A stretch of DNA of 64,000 nt from Tubiluchus corallicola (GCA_030141605.1 JAQGDQ010000065.1:139001-203000), one strand, 5' to 3'. Positions 34,401 through 46,754 are shown, counted from the first letter of the stretch. The notes: generated from the letters alone by a model not told the origin. Translations and numbers: made by a program.

Positions 34401-34524
34401 GGCAGGTGTACCTCATCTCATACTCATTGCCAGTAGAGATATCAACTTGGGGGAGGAGCTGCTGTATGATTACGGGGACAGAAGTAAGGAATCCCTGCTA
34501 GCACACCCCTGGCTATCCTCCTAA
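28466..34524 (+). CDS. KMT5A: KMT5A / PR-Set7 (SETD8), histone H4 lysine-20 monomethyltransferase, seven coding exons
   Basis: This enzyme adds one methyl group to H4K20 in chromatin and is tied to S phase and mitosis. Proposed exons are 28466-28478, 30492-30905, 31594-31706, 31973-32082, 33063-33219, 33693-33886 and 34311-34524 (stop TAA at 34522). All junctions are GT-AG, phases match throughout, and the total is 1215 nt (404 aa; human about 393). The SET domain starts near residue 270: 'GKGRGVVTERFFSRGEFVVE', 'GCYMYYFSYNNKTYC', 'GRLVNHSRKSNN', 'VPHLILIASRDI' and 'EELLYDYGDRSKESLLAHPW', all close to vertebrate KMT5A. A PCNA-binding motif (KQLMTDYF, residues 228-235) followed by basic residues fits the known CRL4-Cdt2 degron. 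The middle region is lysine-rich and poorly conserved, as in the family. Exons 5-7 are certain and 2-4 likely. The 13-nt first exon (ATGGTTAGGCCAA, then GTAAGT) is an inference from phase and splice signals. Confidence 0.92.
28890..29275 (-). mobile_element. 3' end of a CR1-type LINE (C-terminal domain plus tail), in KMT5A intron 1
   Basis: The minus strand reads 'DLIQAFRILKG' near 29265, then 'RKFIFPRQIINEWNMLPDTA' and 'VQASNPTQFKIRLDRHWKY' at about 29000-29115. This is the characteristic C-terminus of CR1/L2-type ORF2 proteins. It is followed by a short tail with three GCGATT units (28958-28980), as expected for a CR1-type 3' end. Stops in the middle show decay. Confidence 0.72.
29573..30110 (-). 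mobile_element. Tigger/pogo-type transposase remnant (C-terminal part), in KMT5A intron 1
   Basis: The minus strand reads 'LTLREFWKQRFVIMICVKLV' and 'GWQEVTKCTLNAAWRKPRPD' (30050-29885), then a stop. After that comes 'DFEADPQLQTEVEEMVSLGK' and 'MGLDLNKDDIDEHVEEHQDE' (29862-29750). This is the C-terminal end of a CENP-B/Tigger transposase, past the DDE domain. The catalytic part is missing and an in-frame TGA lies near 29866, so it is dead. Its presence inside intron 1 explains the long coding-like stretches there. Confidence 0.75.
31164..31340 (+). mobile_element. Solo pogo-type terminal sequence in KMT5A intron 2
   Basis: After a TA dinucleotide (31164-31165) the sequence CAGTCAAACCTCGTTATAA begins, which is the typical start of pogo/Tigger inverted repeats. 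It is followed by more 'CCTCGCTTAACGC'-like sequence. I did not find the matching inverted end nearby, so this is a fragment or an element whose other end has decayed. It agrees with the Tigger transposase remnant in intron 1. Confidence 0.5.
32196..32474. mobile_element. 279-bp MITE with 27-bp inverted repeats in KMT5A intron 4
   Basis: The left end at 32196 starts CAGTAGTCATTGCTTAATA and continues with AAACCACG. The right end, read inward from 32474 on the other strand, starts CAGTAGTCGCTGCTTAATA and continues with AAACCGCG. About 24 of 27 positions match. The right side is followed by TAT; the left side is preceded by AAA, so a TA duplication is not intact. The CAGTA start suggests the pogo/Tc1-mariner group. 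No coding capacity is seen. Confidence 0.65.
33945..34102 (+). repeat. Four imperfect tandem copies of a 34-52-bp unit in the last KMT5A intron
   Basis: The unit is roughly TCCCGGAATCATAAAAGAAA followed by TCAAGCAATTTGTC. Copies begin at about 33945, 33980, 34031 and 34068. They differ by several substitutions, and the second contains a T-rich extension. It is a small diverged minisatellite lying between SET-domain exons 6 and 7. Confidence 0.6.
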
Positions 34525-37500
34525 TATTCTAGGAATAGTTTTAGTAATTTACCTCATGTAAAATGTAAACACGTTGGATGAGAATATACAGTATAGTCTG
34601 TACTTGTTTACCATGAAGCTGTATTCTAACACTCATCTTTGCTGTAATGGTAATTTGGAATTTTTGGTTGTGTAGGTTCATCTAGCACCACTTTGCCCTG
34701 TAACAGTGAACGGGTTTTGGTTGACAATTTGCACAATAAATATTATTATTATAAATTCGCAAGGACATGTAATAATGATGCAGTGCTTACGTAGGTGCAG
34801 TATATTTTCTGGTGGTGCTAACAGGAATCCAGTTATATAATGTGCAATATTCCAGAAAAATTTGCAAAGTGGAAATAAACAAAAAAAATGTATTTCATCA
34901 CTTAAAAATTCATCAGTTGCTTTTTTCCGCAATTTTTCATCTTGCCTTGATCTTTGTAAGAAATGATGTTTCTTTTCTTGGTTGAGAAATCTCGTAGTCC
35001 TCTAGTAGCAATGGGTGTTGGTTTGTAAATAGACACACAGAAAAGTGGCATTGTGCTTAAAATATGTGGAAAGGTGTTGGCTTTTTGAAGTGGAAGTCCA
35101 TTTAAACTTCCAACAACTGGGGGGGGGGAGTTTTTGCAGTTGACTGTCAAATATTTTCTCTGCCTTTGTCCAAGTTTTAAATACCGTACTGCAAATGATT
35201 GTGATTACACCCACCCTTACTCCTAGCTAACATGTTTTTGTTCCACATTTTGATATTTTTCAATTATTTAGTTATGTACTTTTATGCATTACAGTATTAA
35301 CTTAGTTTATGCATTGCAGTATTTAGTGTTTTGTATTGGTTTTTATATGTATTATACATTATTTATACTACCCCTATATCTCCAGGTAGTGTAACTAGTA
35401 ACGTGGTTTGACGATAGTAGCCAAAATTTGCATTTTTTTAACTTCTAGTTCAAATCAGGTGGATTCATATAGAAATATATTTGAAACTTTAGCACAAAAT
35501 AGTTTTTGATGAGTTGCATGAATCAGAGTCAGGTATATAAACTGCACATGTGTATCTGAGTAAGCTGTTAAAACTTATTTAGCTCATGATTTGAAATTGT
35601 AATGGAGCTTTGGCCAGGAGGCATATCCTTTGGACCGCCTGATTATTTATTCCAACTTTTTTCGTGCCTTGACTGCAACAATTTTACAGCCCTTTACAGA
35701 TATTGGCATTTAATGTAAATGATTGTGTCTTTTGTATGTAGCGAATTTGTATTAATGCGTTAACTTGTACATTTTTAAGAGTCTTTGAAGCTTAGAATTT
35801 TTATGACAGTTTGTGCACCTAACTGCAATTTGTAAATATTGATGGTTGCTATAAAATTTATTCTGTATATTTTTCACGTGAACTCAACCTAAAATACTGC
35901 ATTTTTTGTTATATTAAATTTATTCATTATCTTCTTGGATTAACTGATGAGGTTAGTTCTGAGAAGTTGCATTAAACTAGTTAGTCAAAATTAAAACACT
36001 GTGAAATGAAATTGCTACAGACACATTACAATTTATAATTTTGTGACAGTCAGCACATTAGCTCATCAGTTTACTCTTAATACATCATTATGGTTCCTTA
36101 AACCCTAGAATTAACCAAGATTGTCAAATGTATGTGATTTTTATTTAAAGTGAACTGCAATAGTTTTTCTCAATCCCTTTTTCAGCTTACATATAGCTCA
36201 ATGATGGTTTCAGCTAGCTCATTGTTTGGTAAGCTGCAAAAAATTGGTATTGTTTGGTATAGCTACTAATTTGACAAAGATTCTGTTTAAACAGTTACTG
36301 AGGAAAAATACAACAGTAGCTACTTTAACTTTCCGTTCTAGTAAGGATATTGAATTTCAATATTTAAGACCTTACGCATAGGTACAGTTTGTTTTCATGT
36401 ACAGTCCTTTTAAAAATGTAAAAAAAAGTTCATACAAACCAGTTCAGATCAACTGCCTTTAAAATCTCCTTTCCTAATCTGTTTTTCTTTTTCGAATAAA
36501 TCAGACACTGTGCTCGGTGAAAATTAAAAGTAAGAGAATCAAATGAGTTCAAATTACTTGTGTTGTTTTGCAGTTGGTGCGCATAAATGCGACCATTTCA
36601 TACTTAAAATTAGCCAGATACTACGATTAGAAACTTTATTGTTGCCTTTATGCTGCTGTGCAAGTTATTGCATAGAATATTTTAGTTATTAATAGAATTT
36701 GTTACCACATTTCATAACAGTTGATGACTCCACTAAACAAAAATTAATGGTTTAGTTAATGCAATTAAAGATTTAATTTTTGTGTCATGGAACCACAGTG
36801 TTTCACGTATTACTGTGTACAAGGAAGTCAATTTATAGTGAGAAAGTAGTGTAAGTAACATTAATATTGTGTAGCGATGCTACTTGCTTTCAGTATGACT
36901 AAGAATTTATTTTTTGCTGCTACGCGTGAAGAATAAAGCCAAGGCTTCACTAAAATTTACTAATGCATTAAATTTTGGTAACCAAACATTGAACTAGATT
37001 TTCTCATCTCTTCATTCATTCACTAAAAAACATTCACACTTAATACCTATTTAGCACTTTCATTATTGAGTATTAAAACCATTTCACATTCATCTAGAAA
37101 GTCATTTACAAGTTACAAAGACATTTCCCAAACAATATACCTACCTGGTGTCATAATGTAAAAAGAGACAAAGTTCATATAAAGGACTTGTACTGCCTAA
37201 CGCATATAGGTTGGTTCCACTTGTCTGTATCTATGACAAACTGGATGCATTACTAATAGCATAGTTCAGTATCCACTACATTTGATTAAAAAATTAAATG
37301 AAGTTGGTGTGAAAACTTTTTTGATAGTATACAAAAATGTTTTCAAAACTCAAATTATAATTAGTAAACTGTAAATAGAAAATTTCAAAATAAAGAAAAA
37401 ATACGACATTTCAATCATATTTTCATTCATTTCATTCTGTTTTTTTATTTACTGCTTCAATTCTTGTCAATAAGAATCATATTCATGTTACAATCATCTT

Positions 37501-37915
37501 TTTTCCACATCTCTCTGCAAACTGATAAAATTTCTATGATTCGTTTAAAGTTGTCTTGTGTCTTAAAAACCAGTCACAGTTTTATCTGTCAAAGGAAACA
37601 AAATAGCTGCAGGGATTTAAACAAAAAGTTTGATGTGTGACATCAGATTCAATGATTGAAAAATACTATTAAATGTCACAGTATTAATAAATCATTTAAT
37701 CCTGATTGAGGTTAAAAATGATGTATGTCAACTATTGTCACCACTTACTGAGCTATACAAACACCATGTGTATAGTGTACAACCAAAAAATTTGTTAAAA
37801 TAATTCAGGAACGTACTATCAGACCAAATCACTTTATACATATATACATGTAAAATGTACATATATAGTAAAAAAAGCTTTATACAGAATTCCTTATGCT
37901 AGAGTTGTAGTTCGT
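34525..37915. other. Intergenic region between KMT5A and NLE1 (tail to tail)
   Basis: No coding region is supported. It must include the 3' UTRs of KMT5A (from the left) and NLE1 (from the right). A run of nine or more G lies near 35120-35128. The rest is AT-rich with no repeat I recognise. Confidence 0.45.
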
Positions 37916-40900
37916 CTACTTTCGCCATCTGCAATGAAAAGAAATAAAAAGGTCAGAATACAGTAAAGTTTTGCACTTGCATACAGAAGAAATGACAAAT
38001 TAATATAAGTACTTAAGTATTGGCAGATACACAATTTAACATGTTAAATAAAGCAACCTTTTTACACTTACAATTTTAACACTTTGTCCTTGCCACCACT
38101 GACCACTCGCTGACCATCAGGACTCCAGTCTATTGCGTAAACCTCGTCGGCATGTCCTGGTAGGTCAAGCATGAGCTTTCGGTTTTTTACATCCCAAACT
38201 TTGAGTGTAGAGTCTGCGCTGCCGCTACACAGCAAGCGACTGTCAGCTGACCATGCCACCTGGTAGACGGCTTGAACATGTCCGCGAAGCGATGCAATAT
38301 ACCTGCAAAAACATAAATTTTGCTGTGAATTGAAAAATTGCAAGTTCAATGATAATTACACCCAAATCCCACTAAAGTGATTTTGCATGCAACAAAGTTT
38401 GTTTTGTCATACCACATTATGTGCATGTTTATTAAAGTTTTGTGACCTTTCATTTCACACATGCAACACAACTGTATAAATTCAAGCTAAGAAACAAGTT
38501 GCCATACAGAGCAAAGACGTTAGTCATTACAAATCGGCTTTTATTTGGTAGAAATAACCCATTACATTAATTTTTCTTAAGAGATTAAGAGTTAAGCACA
38601 TTAATTAAGTCGAAAAATCATTACAAGTTTTTCTGCATAACACAGGGCTTCAGTGGTGATAACAATAGATATATATATATAAAGTCTAATGTTTAACTGT
38701 CTAAAATAAACCTTAGATAATGCAAGACTATAATAATAATAATAATAACTTCGCTTAGGACATAGTCCAAGGATAACATCTTAAGTAACTCAATACTTAT
38801 TTCTAATGTGGTTCCGCATGCTTGATCTAAGAACCAGTGGTACCATTTTTCAAGTTTTTGGTATGACTCGGTCCAGAGTTGAACCCACGACCTCCTGGGT
38901 TATAAGCGAGCACGCTACCATTGAGCTATGCCACGAAGTCCTATATCCACACTCAGTAACAAACCTTATTTCAAGATAACCCATACTTTAGAAATCACGT
39001 TGCAAGAGTGCTAATTTAAATAAAAATATATTGAGGGATTTCACGAAAGGGTCATAAGGGTCACAAAAGGTTATAAGTGATACTACTCAGTTCTGTAACA
39101 AATATGAGCAAATATGCAAGTTTTTTATAAGCTTGGTAGGTATTTTTCAAAATCAATGCAGTACTGGAGTTACATTAAAAGTCAAACTGTATTACAAAGA
39201 TTCAAATGTATAAACTTTTTTAAATCAAATATTGAAAAACCTATATGACTAAACTTGGGAATGATTCTGTTGTCTATTGTAACAATGAAGGTCCATTGTT
39301 ATCATCATCATCCTCATCATTATTATTATCATGATACAGTGATAATGATAAAAATTGGTTTTATTTAAAAGTTGTTAAAAAAGCACAACATTTTCTACAT
39401 ACTTTCCTGTTTTACCATTCCAGAGTTTAACTGATTTATCAAACGATGCACTAGCAATCACTCTGCAGTCTGGTGAAAACTTCACATCATTAATCAGCTG
39501 CTGATGGCCTGTCATTCGTGCTAATGGCTTGGTCTCTTTTTCTGGTTGCCATAGAAACATTGTAAAATCATCAGATCCTGAGACTAAGCATTCAGGCTGA
39601 TCACCCTGTAAGATGGTCCATATTTAAAGTGGCTGTCAAGTAGTTGTGGTTGGGCCCACAATTTCCTCTATCACGGTGCAATATAAGGTATAACATAAGT
39701 CCGAAATCCACAAACAAAATAAACATTCAATGCTGACATTGATGGTAACTACACACAAAGAGAATGGAGAGCTAATTATAGAGTCTTTCTTAGTCTTTTC
39801 TGTTTCCTTTTCTGATTCTGGTTAAATGGCTTGTTTACTTGATTTTGTGGAGAACAGAGTTAGAAAGAAAGTAGATTAAGAAAGGTTCTACAGTTAGCCC
39901 TCATTTCTATAAATTAATCTAAAGTGGATACCTTTGCATAGTCATATCTTTCTTGAGATAATCTTTTTAATTCTTCTAATGATCCTTTCATGGTTTGTGG
40001 AACGACTTGTGATTTTGCAGGATCAAATGCTCCTGTTCTCATCACGTAATCTGTGTTCAGGGCTAAAGTGTTGACCCAGTGTCCATGGCCATGCAATGTT
40101 CTACACAATACTCCCTACGCTCACAAAAAATGCATACAAGAGATGATTTCAAGACATTATTCTAATTTTTGTCAAAATTTTCAATAAAATGTCCTATTAT
40201 AAAGCAGTAATATTTAGCTTCGAACAGTTTTTACACTGTTGGAATTAAAGTACTAGCTTTATTAAACTAGAACTTGAATGAGAAAAGCAAGCAAATGAAG
40301 CAAGTGCATATATATATACATATCGAAAAATAACATATTGTGCAGACATTTATAATCACCTGTTTTGTTCCCTGCTACAGCAGTTTTTTTTTCATAATTA
40401 ATTTGTTGTATCATTATAAAATAACAACAAATATGATTTATGTGAAAGAGTGGCAAAGCTATGTGCACTGCTCAATCATTAATGATGTTTTTGCACAAAT
40501 TGCCCAACTCCACGTAAGTTTCTCTTTTATCATTAGCAATAATTCAGTATATTGTATCGTTATTGCCAAATTTGTATCTACTAGCACCTTTCAAATGATT
40601 GGGTGACCATGGTGGTATGGATAACAATCAATGAGAAGAACAGAAAACGAAAATATCTCAGCTTATGTAAAACAATGCAATAGACTTTCCTCTGTAGTTC
40701 ATCCAAAAAGACCAGAAGCTCTGGATTGTCAAAGATCTGATCTTAAATTACATAAGGGAGTGATTGAGAAAGCGCTTAAGTTAAAGACATACGTCTTCAG
40801 CTCTCCAGACTTTCACTGTTCTATCATGCGAGGACGTGTACAAGAGACCAGTTCCACCCCATTTCACACAAGTAACACTCTGTAGATGACCAGATAAAGT

Positions 40901-43900
40901 TACTAAACAGGTTCCTAGCAACACATTCCAGATCTTTACTGTGCAGTCCTAAAAATGTATAACAGTTTTTTATTAGTATTTATATTTTGCCCGACAATAG
41001 AAGTATAGGAAAAGATACAGTTCCTTTTTTTATAGTTTCAACATAAACTAAAAGGAGCATTTGATAGAATGTACAAGGAAAGTGATAAACAATCGTTCTA
41101 GTAAATAGATATAATGTTAAAAATAACATGTTAGAGGTAAAGCACTGATGTGATTTCTTTAAAAGATTATACAAAAATACCTTCAAAATAATATATATTG
41201 TCTTCTATCATTTGCCTGGATCAATAGAGGAAACCAGGGCAATATCACAACAAATGGTATTGAGTACTGGCACTTCTGAATTGCCAAAAAACACCTTAGC
41301 ATTTCATTAGAAAGCTATTCAACAAGAAATTTAGATCAAGTACTCACTGTTGAAAAACGTGTACCTTAGATGAACTAGCTATCCTCCGACATTCTGAATT
41401 AAGGTGCAGGGGTTCCCAACACAACCACGTGATCCATTGTTTGTGTCCTTTAAGTGTCCGACCAACTTGCTTCCCTGAATGTGGATCCCAAATAATTACC
41501 TACATAAGTATAATAAAAATAATTTCCCAGACACTTACTCTGAACTCACAGATGCGACATCATATTTTACAAAAATTTTATTCTGGGATTTTTTTATTAA
41601 AGACACTGATTAACAAACAAAGAAAAGATTGCTTTTCAAGTTGTGCAAGAAATGTAATTGTTTTCAATGGGCTACACACAGACTTGAATCAAATGTTTCC
41701 ATGTACAAAAGTCGAACATCTGAATTCAAACATCAAACTACCACTAAGTATTGTTTGATAGATAATCCCAAACCAATCACTGACTTGCAATTGTCTGGGC
41801 AAATCTTGTTGGTACATTTTTGGTTTGAATATGTTCACTTTTTGAAAAATCAGGCAGATACTAGCCAGAAAATAACTTTAATAATAAAATAAGCAACCCC
41901 TGGTCTGGATAGTAAATGAAATGGTGACTGCCAGGAACATGACTACCAGTGCACAGATGACCAAACATTCTTTATTTGAATAAAATTAAAACAATAAAAT
42001 TAAAATAACAAACGTAAAATGTTCAAGACAAGATATGCAGAAGACCTTATGTAAAGTTTACTGCATCTTACACAGGAACAGAAAGACATAAATCCATTCA
42101 ATAGTCACACAAATTGCAAAAGAAAAAATGTCAAATAAAATAATAGTAATACTAATAAATATATCTCCTATATGACTGTTGTATAAATGCATCTGAGCAT
42201 ATCTAAGACAATTGTCTACCAGAAAATTGTCTCACCTTATGAACTATCCTTGATCACAAGAAAAGTCCAAGTTTAGAAATAATCATTTGCATTAAGTAGT
42301 CCTTGCCCACAAATATTAGATTCCGACATGCACAGTGTCAAAATGCATAAAAAAGCATATTATGTCAAAGCACAGTAAGTGTGTATGAATAAATGTAAAC
42401 TAACTTGACTATTTTTGCAACCAGAAGCTAACTTTTTTCCATCTGGAGACCAGGCTATACTCAAGACCCAATGCTTGTGACCTGTAATGAAAATAATAAA
42501 AATTCAAGTTTGTAACATACAAAAGGACCTCTTTATCCTCTATCCACAGTAGCAGAGCTACTAACAGTTTATACGCTTACTCTAATCATTATATTGTTTC
42601 CTGTTATGGGACGTTACGTTGAAATAATGCACTCGTTATGCACTTTGAAATAAACTTATGCTATGATTTATGACTTACAGTATATCAACATACTGTAAGG
42701 TTACAAAGTACAACATTAAAGCAAGAAAAAATATGCTTACAAAATATTATAAACATGTAAAATGTAATATCTAGAAGGAAGAAAAGACAGAAGACAGCTT
42801 CAGGAATTAAGCGTGTGTGATCAAATAAAAATCTTTATTTGATCTCCTAGTTCATTGCTAGTTATATCATCAAAAAACAGCCCAGGTCAGGGGAAACATG
42901 CTACCTTTGCAAGTAAAATGTGGTGTTTCTGTGTTGATATCCCAGAATCGTACTGTCTTATCTCCAGACCCGCTAGCTAGATGCGATCCAGTAGGACTAA
43001 AAGCTACTGATATCACAGCTTCTGCATGACCTTCTATGGTACTTGTGCAACGTGTGACTGCTTGAACTCTATAAGAAAAAAATGGGAAGACTGGTGACAC
43101 GACTGCTGGGTCTGACGAGTGGTATACCAGTGACAGGTGTTAACTGCATTGGTCATTGCATGGTGATAGAGATCATATTAACAATACTCCAACAATTTCG
43201 GTTTACATTTTTCTGGTGCTGTTGCAATTAATAATGTTCAACATTTGTTCTAACCAAAACTGCTAGAAGCATCTGATAGACATGTATTATCCTATATAAA
43301 TCTGTAACTTTTTTGAAAATGTTCAATCTGGAGTGATGTTATAGTTTGTAACAAACTATATATATCTTTACAACTACAATATACGATAATAAATTAGAAT
43401 AGAAATGTTTTTATTTAAAAATTGATGAAGAAATTACTATTTTTAACGGTTTCTTTATACTTATTGCTAGCTGTAATGCAGCTCATTACAACAGACAACC
43501 TCGCAACTACTAGATGCAAATACAAGCCCTATGTAGTCCTATACAAGCCATAGATAAGAAAATGATGTAAAACATCCAGGCCTAAACACATAATTAACCC
43601 TTTCACTATGTAGTTGCTTTTTAACAGGGCCGTATTGGCTTTTGCACATCTGGCAATAACTTCTTGTGGTGTGTTACTAAAACAGAATCTTGTAATTTGT
43701 TATTAAACACTAATATTGAATATTTATTTTATCTATACAGATGCACACACATTCACGCACACATATATGCACTCATGCATGCACACACATGCACACACAC
43801 CCACACACACATAATTATATTTAGAAGCAAATTTTCACAAAAGTCAATATTACTAATCCATAATATGTATTATGTATGTAGTGTATTATCCATAATACAC

Positions 43901-45228
43901 TACAATTTTAAAAGAATGCCAGAACCACAAGTGACTAAACACGTTTCACCAAGCGATTTAACTTGAGAACGTACAATACAGTACAGTATTATGAAATGCA
44001 CCTGGCTTCAGATGCTGATTGGCTAGTTAGCGTTACTTGTTGCAAAGCAACGACAATCCCACGTCTGTTAAACTTTTCTGCAATGTTTTTGCATGGCCGT
44101 AGCAAATAAATAAACAGACCTGGGTAACTGCGCTTAATGCTGAGCTCAGACGGCAGTCTGCCACTTTCCGTCCCTTACAAGAAAAACATAAGTAGCAGTG
44201 TGCCGCCTTCCGTAGTGAAAAGGTTAACCTGCCAACTTATTTCATAATAGCATGTGTTTATATGCAATAGATACAGCTTTCCCAACATTAATTTAAATTT
44301 TTGTATCATGCAATATATTTTTGAATTTCAAAGTTACAAGTCACATCACAATTTAAGTGACTGTGAATTGCAAAGTGAGCTAATTCTTATCCCTTTTCTT
44401 ATCAGCAATGTGCACTATCTTTGCTGCTATTTTGTACAGTCTCTTCTGAAAATACTACTAAAATGTACTTAATCAAATTAATTGCAATTTTTCATCATAA
44501 ATGCATACCACAATGTATTATAATTATGTATCATTTTAGCAGGGAGCCGAAAAGCAGTTGTTTAACATTTATAAAAAGCACTAGACATTTATAGAGACTA
44601 AAAGATCCAAATTAAGTGTGGAACTTGAAAGTTGAAAGTCCTATTGGAATTGATCATATATAAAATTCTAGTCTAAACATAGTCAACAATGGCAATGCAC
44701 ATGGCTATTTGCACCAATAACAATTACTTGAATACAGCTTGAGGCTGATAGATGATATCAATCGCTTTCTCTGTTTCGATTTCAGCATCCCCCAGGGCAT
44801 CTTTCAAACTCCCGATGATTTCTTGATCAGTCACAAAAAAACTATATGGAATGGCTTCCTCCTAAAAAAAGAAACCACTTTATTCAAGTGAAATTGCACT
44901 ATGTTCAAGTGAAGGCATTTGCTGTCAATAGAGTTCTTCTAGTAAGTTTTAGCTTAACCACTTCAGTGTATTCCAGCTAAGGGTCGTTTTAACTGATATA
45001 TTCTAAAGAAATCAAAGTATTACCTCTAATGGCAAATGTTATATATACCTACTATTCGACATATTATTTCGAAATAAAAGTTTTCCATACCGTGTGCAAA
45101 AGTGCATTACAGATCAGCTGCAATTTTTCAGCATCAATGTCAATTGGAAGATCAAAAGGAGCGCCAGCTAGTTCACCAGACTCGCTCTTCAACTGTGCAA
45201 GAAGTCGTTCAGGTTGTTCTTTATCCAT
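37916..45228 (-). CDS. NLE1: NLE1 (Notchless homologue), WD40 ribosome-assembly factor, ten coding exons, 477 aa
   Basis: Notchless binds the MIDAS domain of Midasin (MDN1) in the nucleolus during 60S subunit maturation and was first found as a Notch regulator. Coding exons in transcript order are 45228-45091, 44861-44728, 43068-42905, 42481-42405, 41499-41365, 40948-40793, 40114-39932, 39605-39403, 38302-38072 and 37928-37916. All have GT-AG signals and matching phases, and sum to 1434 nt (477 aa plus stop; human 485). The N-terminal NLE domain reads '[16 protein letters not shown]', '[11 protein letters not shown]' and 'SFFVTDQEI'. Eight WD40 repeats follow, for example '[20 protein letters not shown]', '[20 protein letters not shown]', '[20 protein letters not shown]' and '[18 protein letters not shown]'. 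The last exon adds only LWRK and the stop. Introns contain a SINE and a piggyBac-like element. Similarity to vertebrate NLE1 runs the full length. Confidence 0.96.
38731..38937 (-). mobile_element. tRNA-derived SINE in the last large NLE1 intron
   Basis: On the minus strand a tRNA-like head (38936-38874) has an A box TAGCTCAATGG (38928-38918) and a B box GTTCAACTC (38884-38876) at normal spacing for a polymerase III promoter. It is followed by a body of about 120 bp that is not tRNA-like and by a tail of ATT units (38749-38731). Acceptor-stem pairing is not preserved, so it is not a working tRNA gene. It lies in the same orientation as NLE1. No target duplication was seen. Confidence 0.72.
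43594..44227. mobile_element. piggyBac-like MITE flanked by TTAA, in NLE1 intron 2
   Basis: TTAA occurs at 43594-43597 and again at 44224-44227. The left end continues CCCTTTCACTATG, and the right end read inward on the other strand continues CCTTTTCACTACG. TTAA target duplications plus a CCC/CCT start are the hallmark of piggyBac elements. The 626-bp interior has no transposase, so the copy is non-autonomous. It contains a CA-rich microsatellite at about 43738-43812. Confidence 0.62.
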
Positions 45229-45539
45229 AGCAATGTCACACACTTCACTGTTTTATGAAATCTGAAATTAAAACAAATAAAGCCATTGTTCCACTTGAAA
45301 TAATAGTGATTCTGAGAATCTCCTGTGACAAGAAGCAGGTGTATTGAGTCTGAATTGACTCATTTATGACAAAAAATGACAAGTTTAAACAAAAAAGCCT
45401 GCTTAATGAAAGTGCAATTCTTTATTTGTCTTAATAAAAATAAAATCTTTCATTTGTTGTATATAACACTGCAACAATTGGAGCATGGGAGAACTTATCT
45501 CAAACAAGCAAATTAATGATTGACTCAGAAAAGATTTTA

Positions 45540-45835
45540 TAAGACGAGTGAAGTAAAACATTAGGGGTAACAGTCGACAATAAACTAACTTTTGACAGAC
45601 ATGTAAATGAAACGAGGAAGAAAGATAGCACTGCTAGTCTCTGATACAAAACAAGTGTCGAATTTACAATGGAGTTAAGATTGCCAGCAATAACTAACTT
45701 ATTTAAGAATAGAAATAGAAACAACTAGAAACAAACTTGAATTGATATGCGGACTTCCGCATCTGTATAGCTTCATGTCATCTGAGGAAACGGACATAAT
45801 AAAGCAATATGAAATAGCAGATTCTTAATTTTGTT
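45540..45835 (+). mobile_element. LINE fragment, C-terminal part of reverse transcriptase ORF
   Basis: A plus frame reads 'LGVTVDNKLTFDRHVNETRK' at about 45565-45625, the block that follows the catalytic domain in CR1/Jockey-type reverse transcriptases. Further in, 'ELRLPAITNLFKNRNRN' continues the match loosely. Stops are frequent. The fragment is short and its ends are unclear. Confidence 0.6.
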
Positions 45836-45949
45836 TCTAGACTGATGCTCTTACTCTCAAAATCTTTTGTTAATTTGTTCATTTCATTTAGTCTTTTGTG
45901 AATATGTTTCAGAATACAATTTCTTTTTTCCTCAGTTCATCGTATTCAG

Positions 45950-46750
45950 TTAGATCTTTGGATTGAAGTGTTTTTTCTTTCACTTGCTTTTGGCTCAGGG
46001 ATAATTTAGCAATTTGTTCATCATTTGATTTTTTCCCTTTTTTTCATCCAATGTTCTTTGTATCCAATGTTTTTGGAAGCAGCAGTCTTCATTGATTTTT
46101 TTCAAATGTTCCCATTGTGGAGCTGTATTAGTTTCAAAGTACTCTTCACTTAAATTTTCATTAAGCTTGGTCTGATAATTGTTTGGAAAGCCCGAAACTT
46201 TTAATTCTGTACACCTAGTGTCTTGCTTGATGTTTTTTGTGCCTCATATTCATTCAAATTATTGACATCTTTGTCATTACTAATGAATGGTTCATGTCTG
46301 TAAATGTGCCAGAATATGGTCGTGAGTTGGTTACTAGTCTCATATGTAATTTCATGACTACTATGAAGTCGATTCGATTTCTGATGGGATTTTTCTTGGT
46401 TGGCCATTCCATGATTTTTTATACTTATGTGTCATTTGCCAAATTGTTACGTTTGCATATTTGTGGTGGAATACCGTGTTACTTGCAATCAGGCTTTTGG
46501 TTACTATAGTTTCTGCCATTTGTATTCTCTTATCAAGATATCAAAAGATATATGCAGATTATCAAAATATGGGTTTTTGGTACAATATTTATATAGATGT
46601 CAAGCTCATCATAGAAATTTTCTCTTACTTTCGTATCTTTTTCACTAGCTATTAACGTTGGAGCATAGCCATGCAAAATTGTGAATTTCTTCTTGCCAAC
46701 GGAGCATCTCCCAATTTTTTTTAAATTACTGATCTCAAAATTGAAACATT
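45950..46750 (-). mobile_element. LINE fragment, endonuclease domain and linker
   Basis: The minus strand reads 'FTILHGYAPTLIASEKDTKV' and 'ENFYDELDIYINIVPKTH' (46705-46590), then a 'FHHKYANVTIWQMTHKYKKS' type block (about 46475-46400), then 'HEITYETSNQL' (about 46360-46320). A linker, 'LNENLSEEYFETNTAPQWEH', lies near 46170-46110. These are successive parts of an endonuclease domain and the region leading to a reverse transcriptase. Frame changes show decay. The 5' side abuts the start of the second CR1-like copy at about 46750. Confidence 0.62.
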
Positions 46751-46754
46751 CAGT

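Noticed and set aside
38881-38940. Possible functional tRNA gene on the minus strand
   Set aside because: A and B boxes are present, but the acceptor stem does not pair and a non-tRNA body with an ATT tail follows, so it is a SINE head.
40631-40885. 84-codon plus-strand frame
   Set aside because: It is antisense to NLE1 exon 40793-40948 and its intron; no independent support.
42640-42680. AATAAACTTATG...GATTTATGACTTA resembling the CR1 3' tail
   Set aside because: The similarity is short and there is no adjoining CR1 coding sequence, so it cannot be separated from chance in AT-rich DNA.
43738-43812. CA-rich tract considered as a CRISPR-like or structured repeat
   Set aside because: It is an irregular dinucleotide microsatellite inside a eukaryotic intron; it has no spacers.
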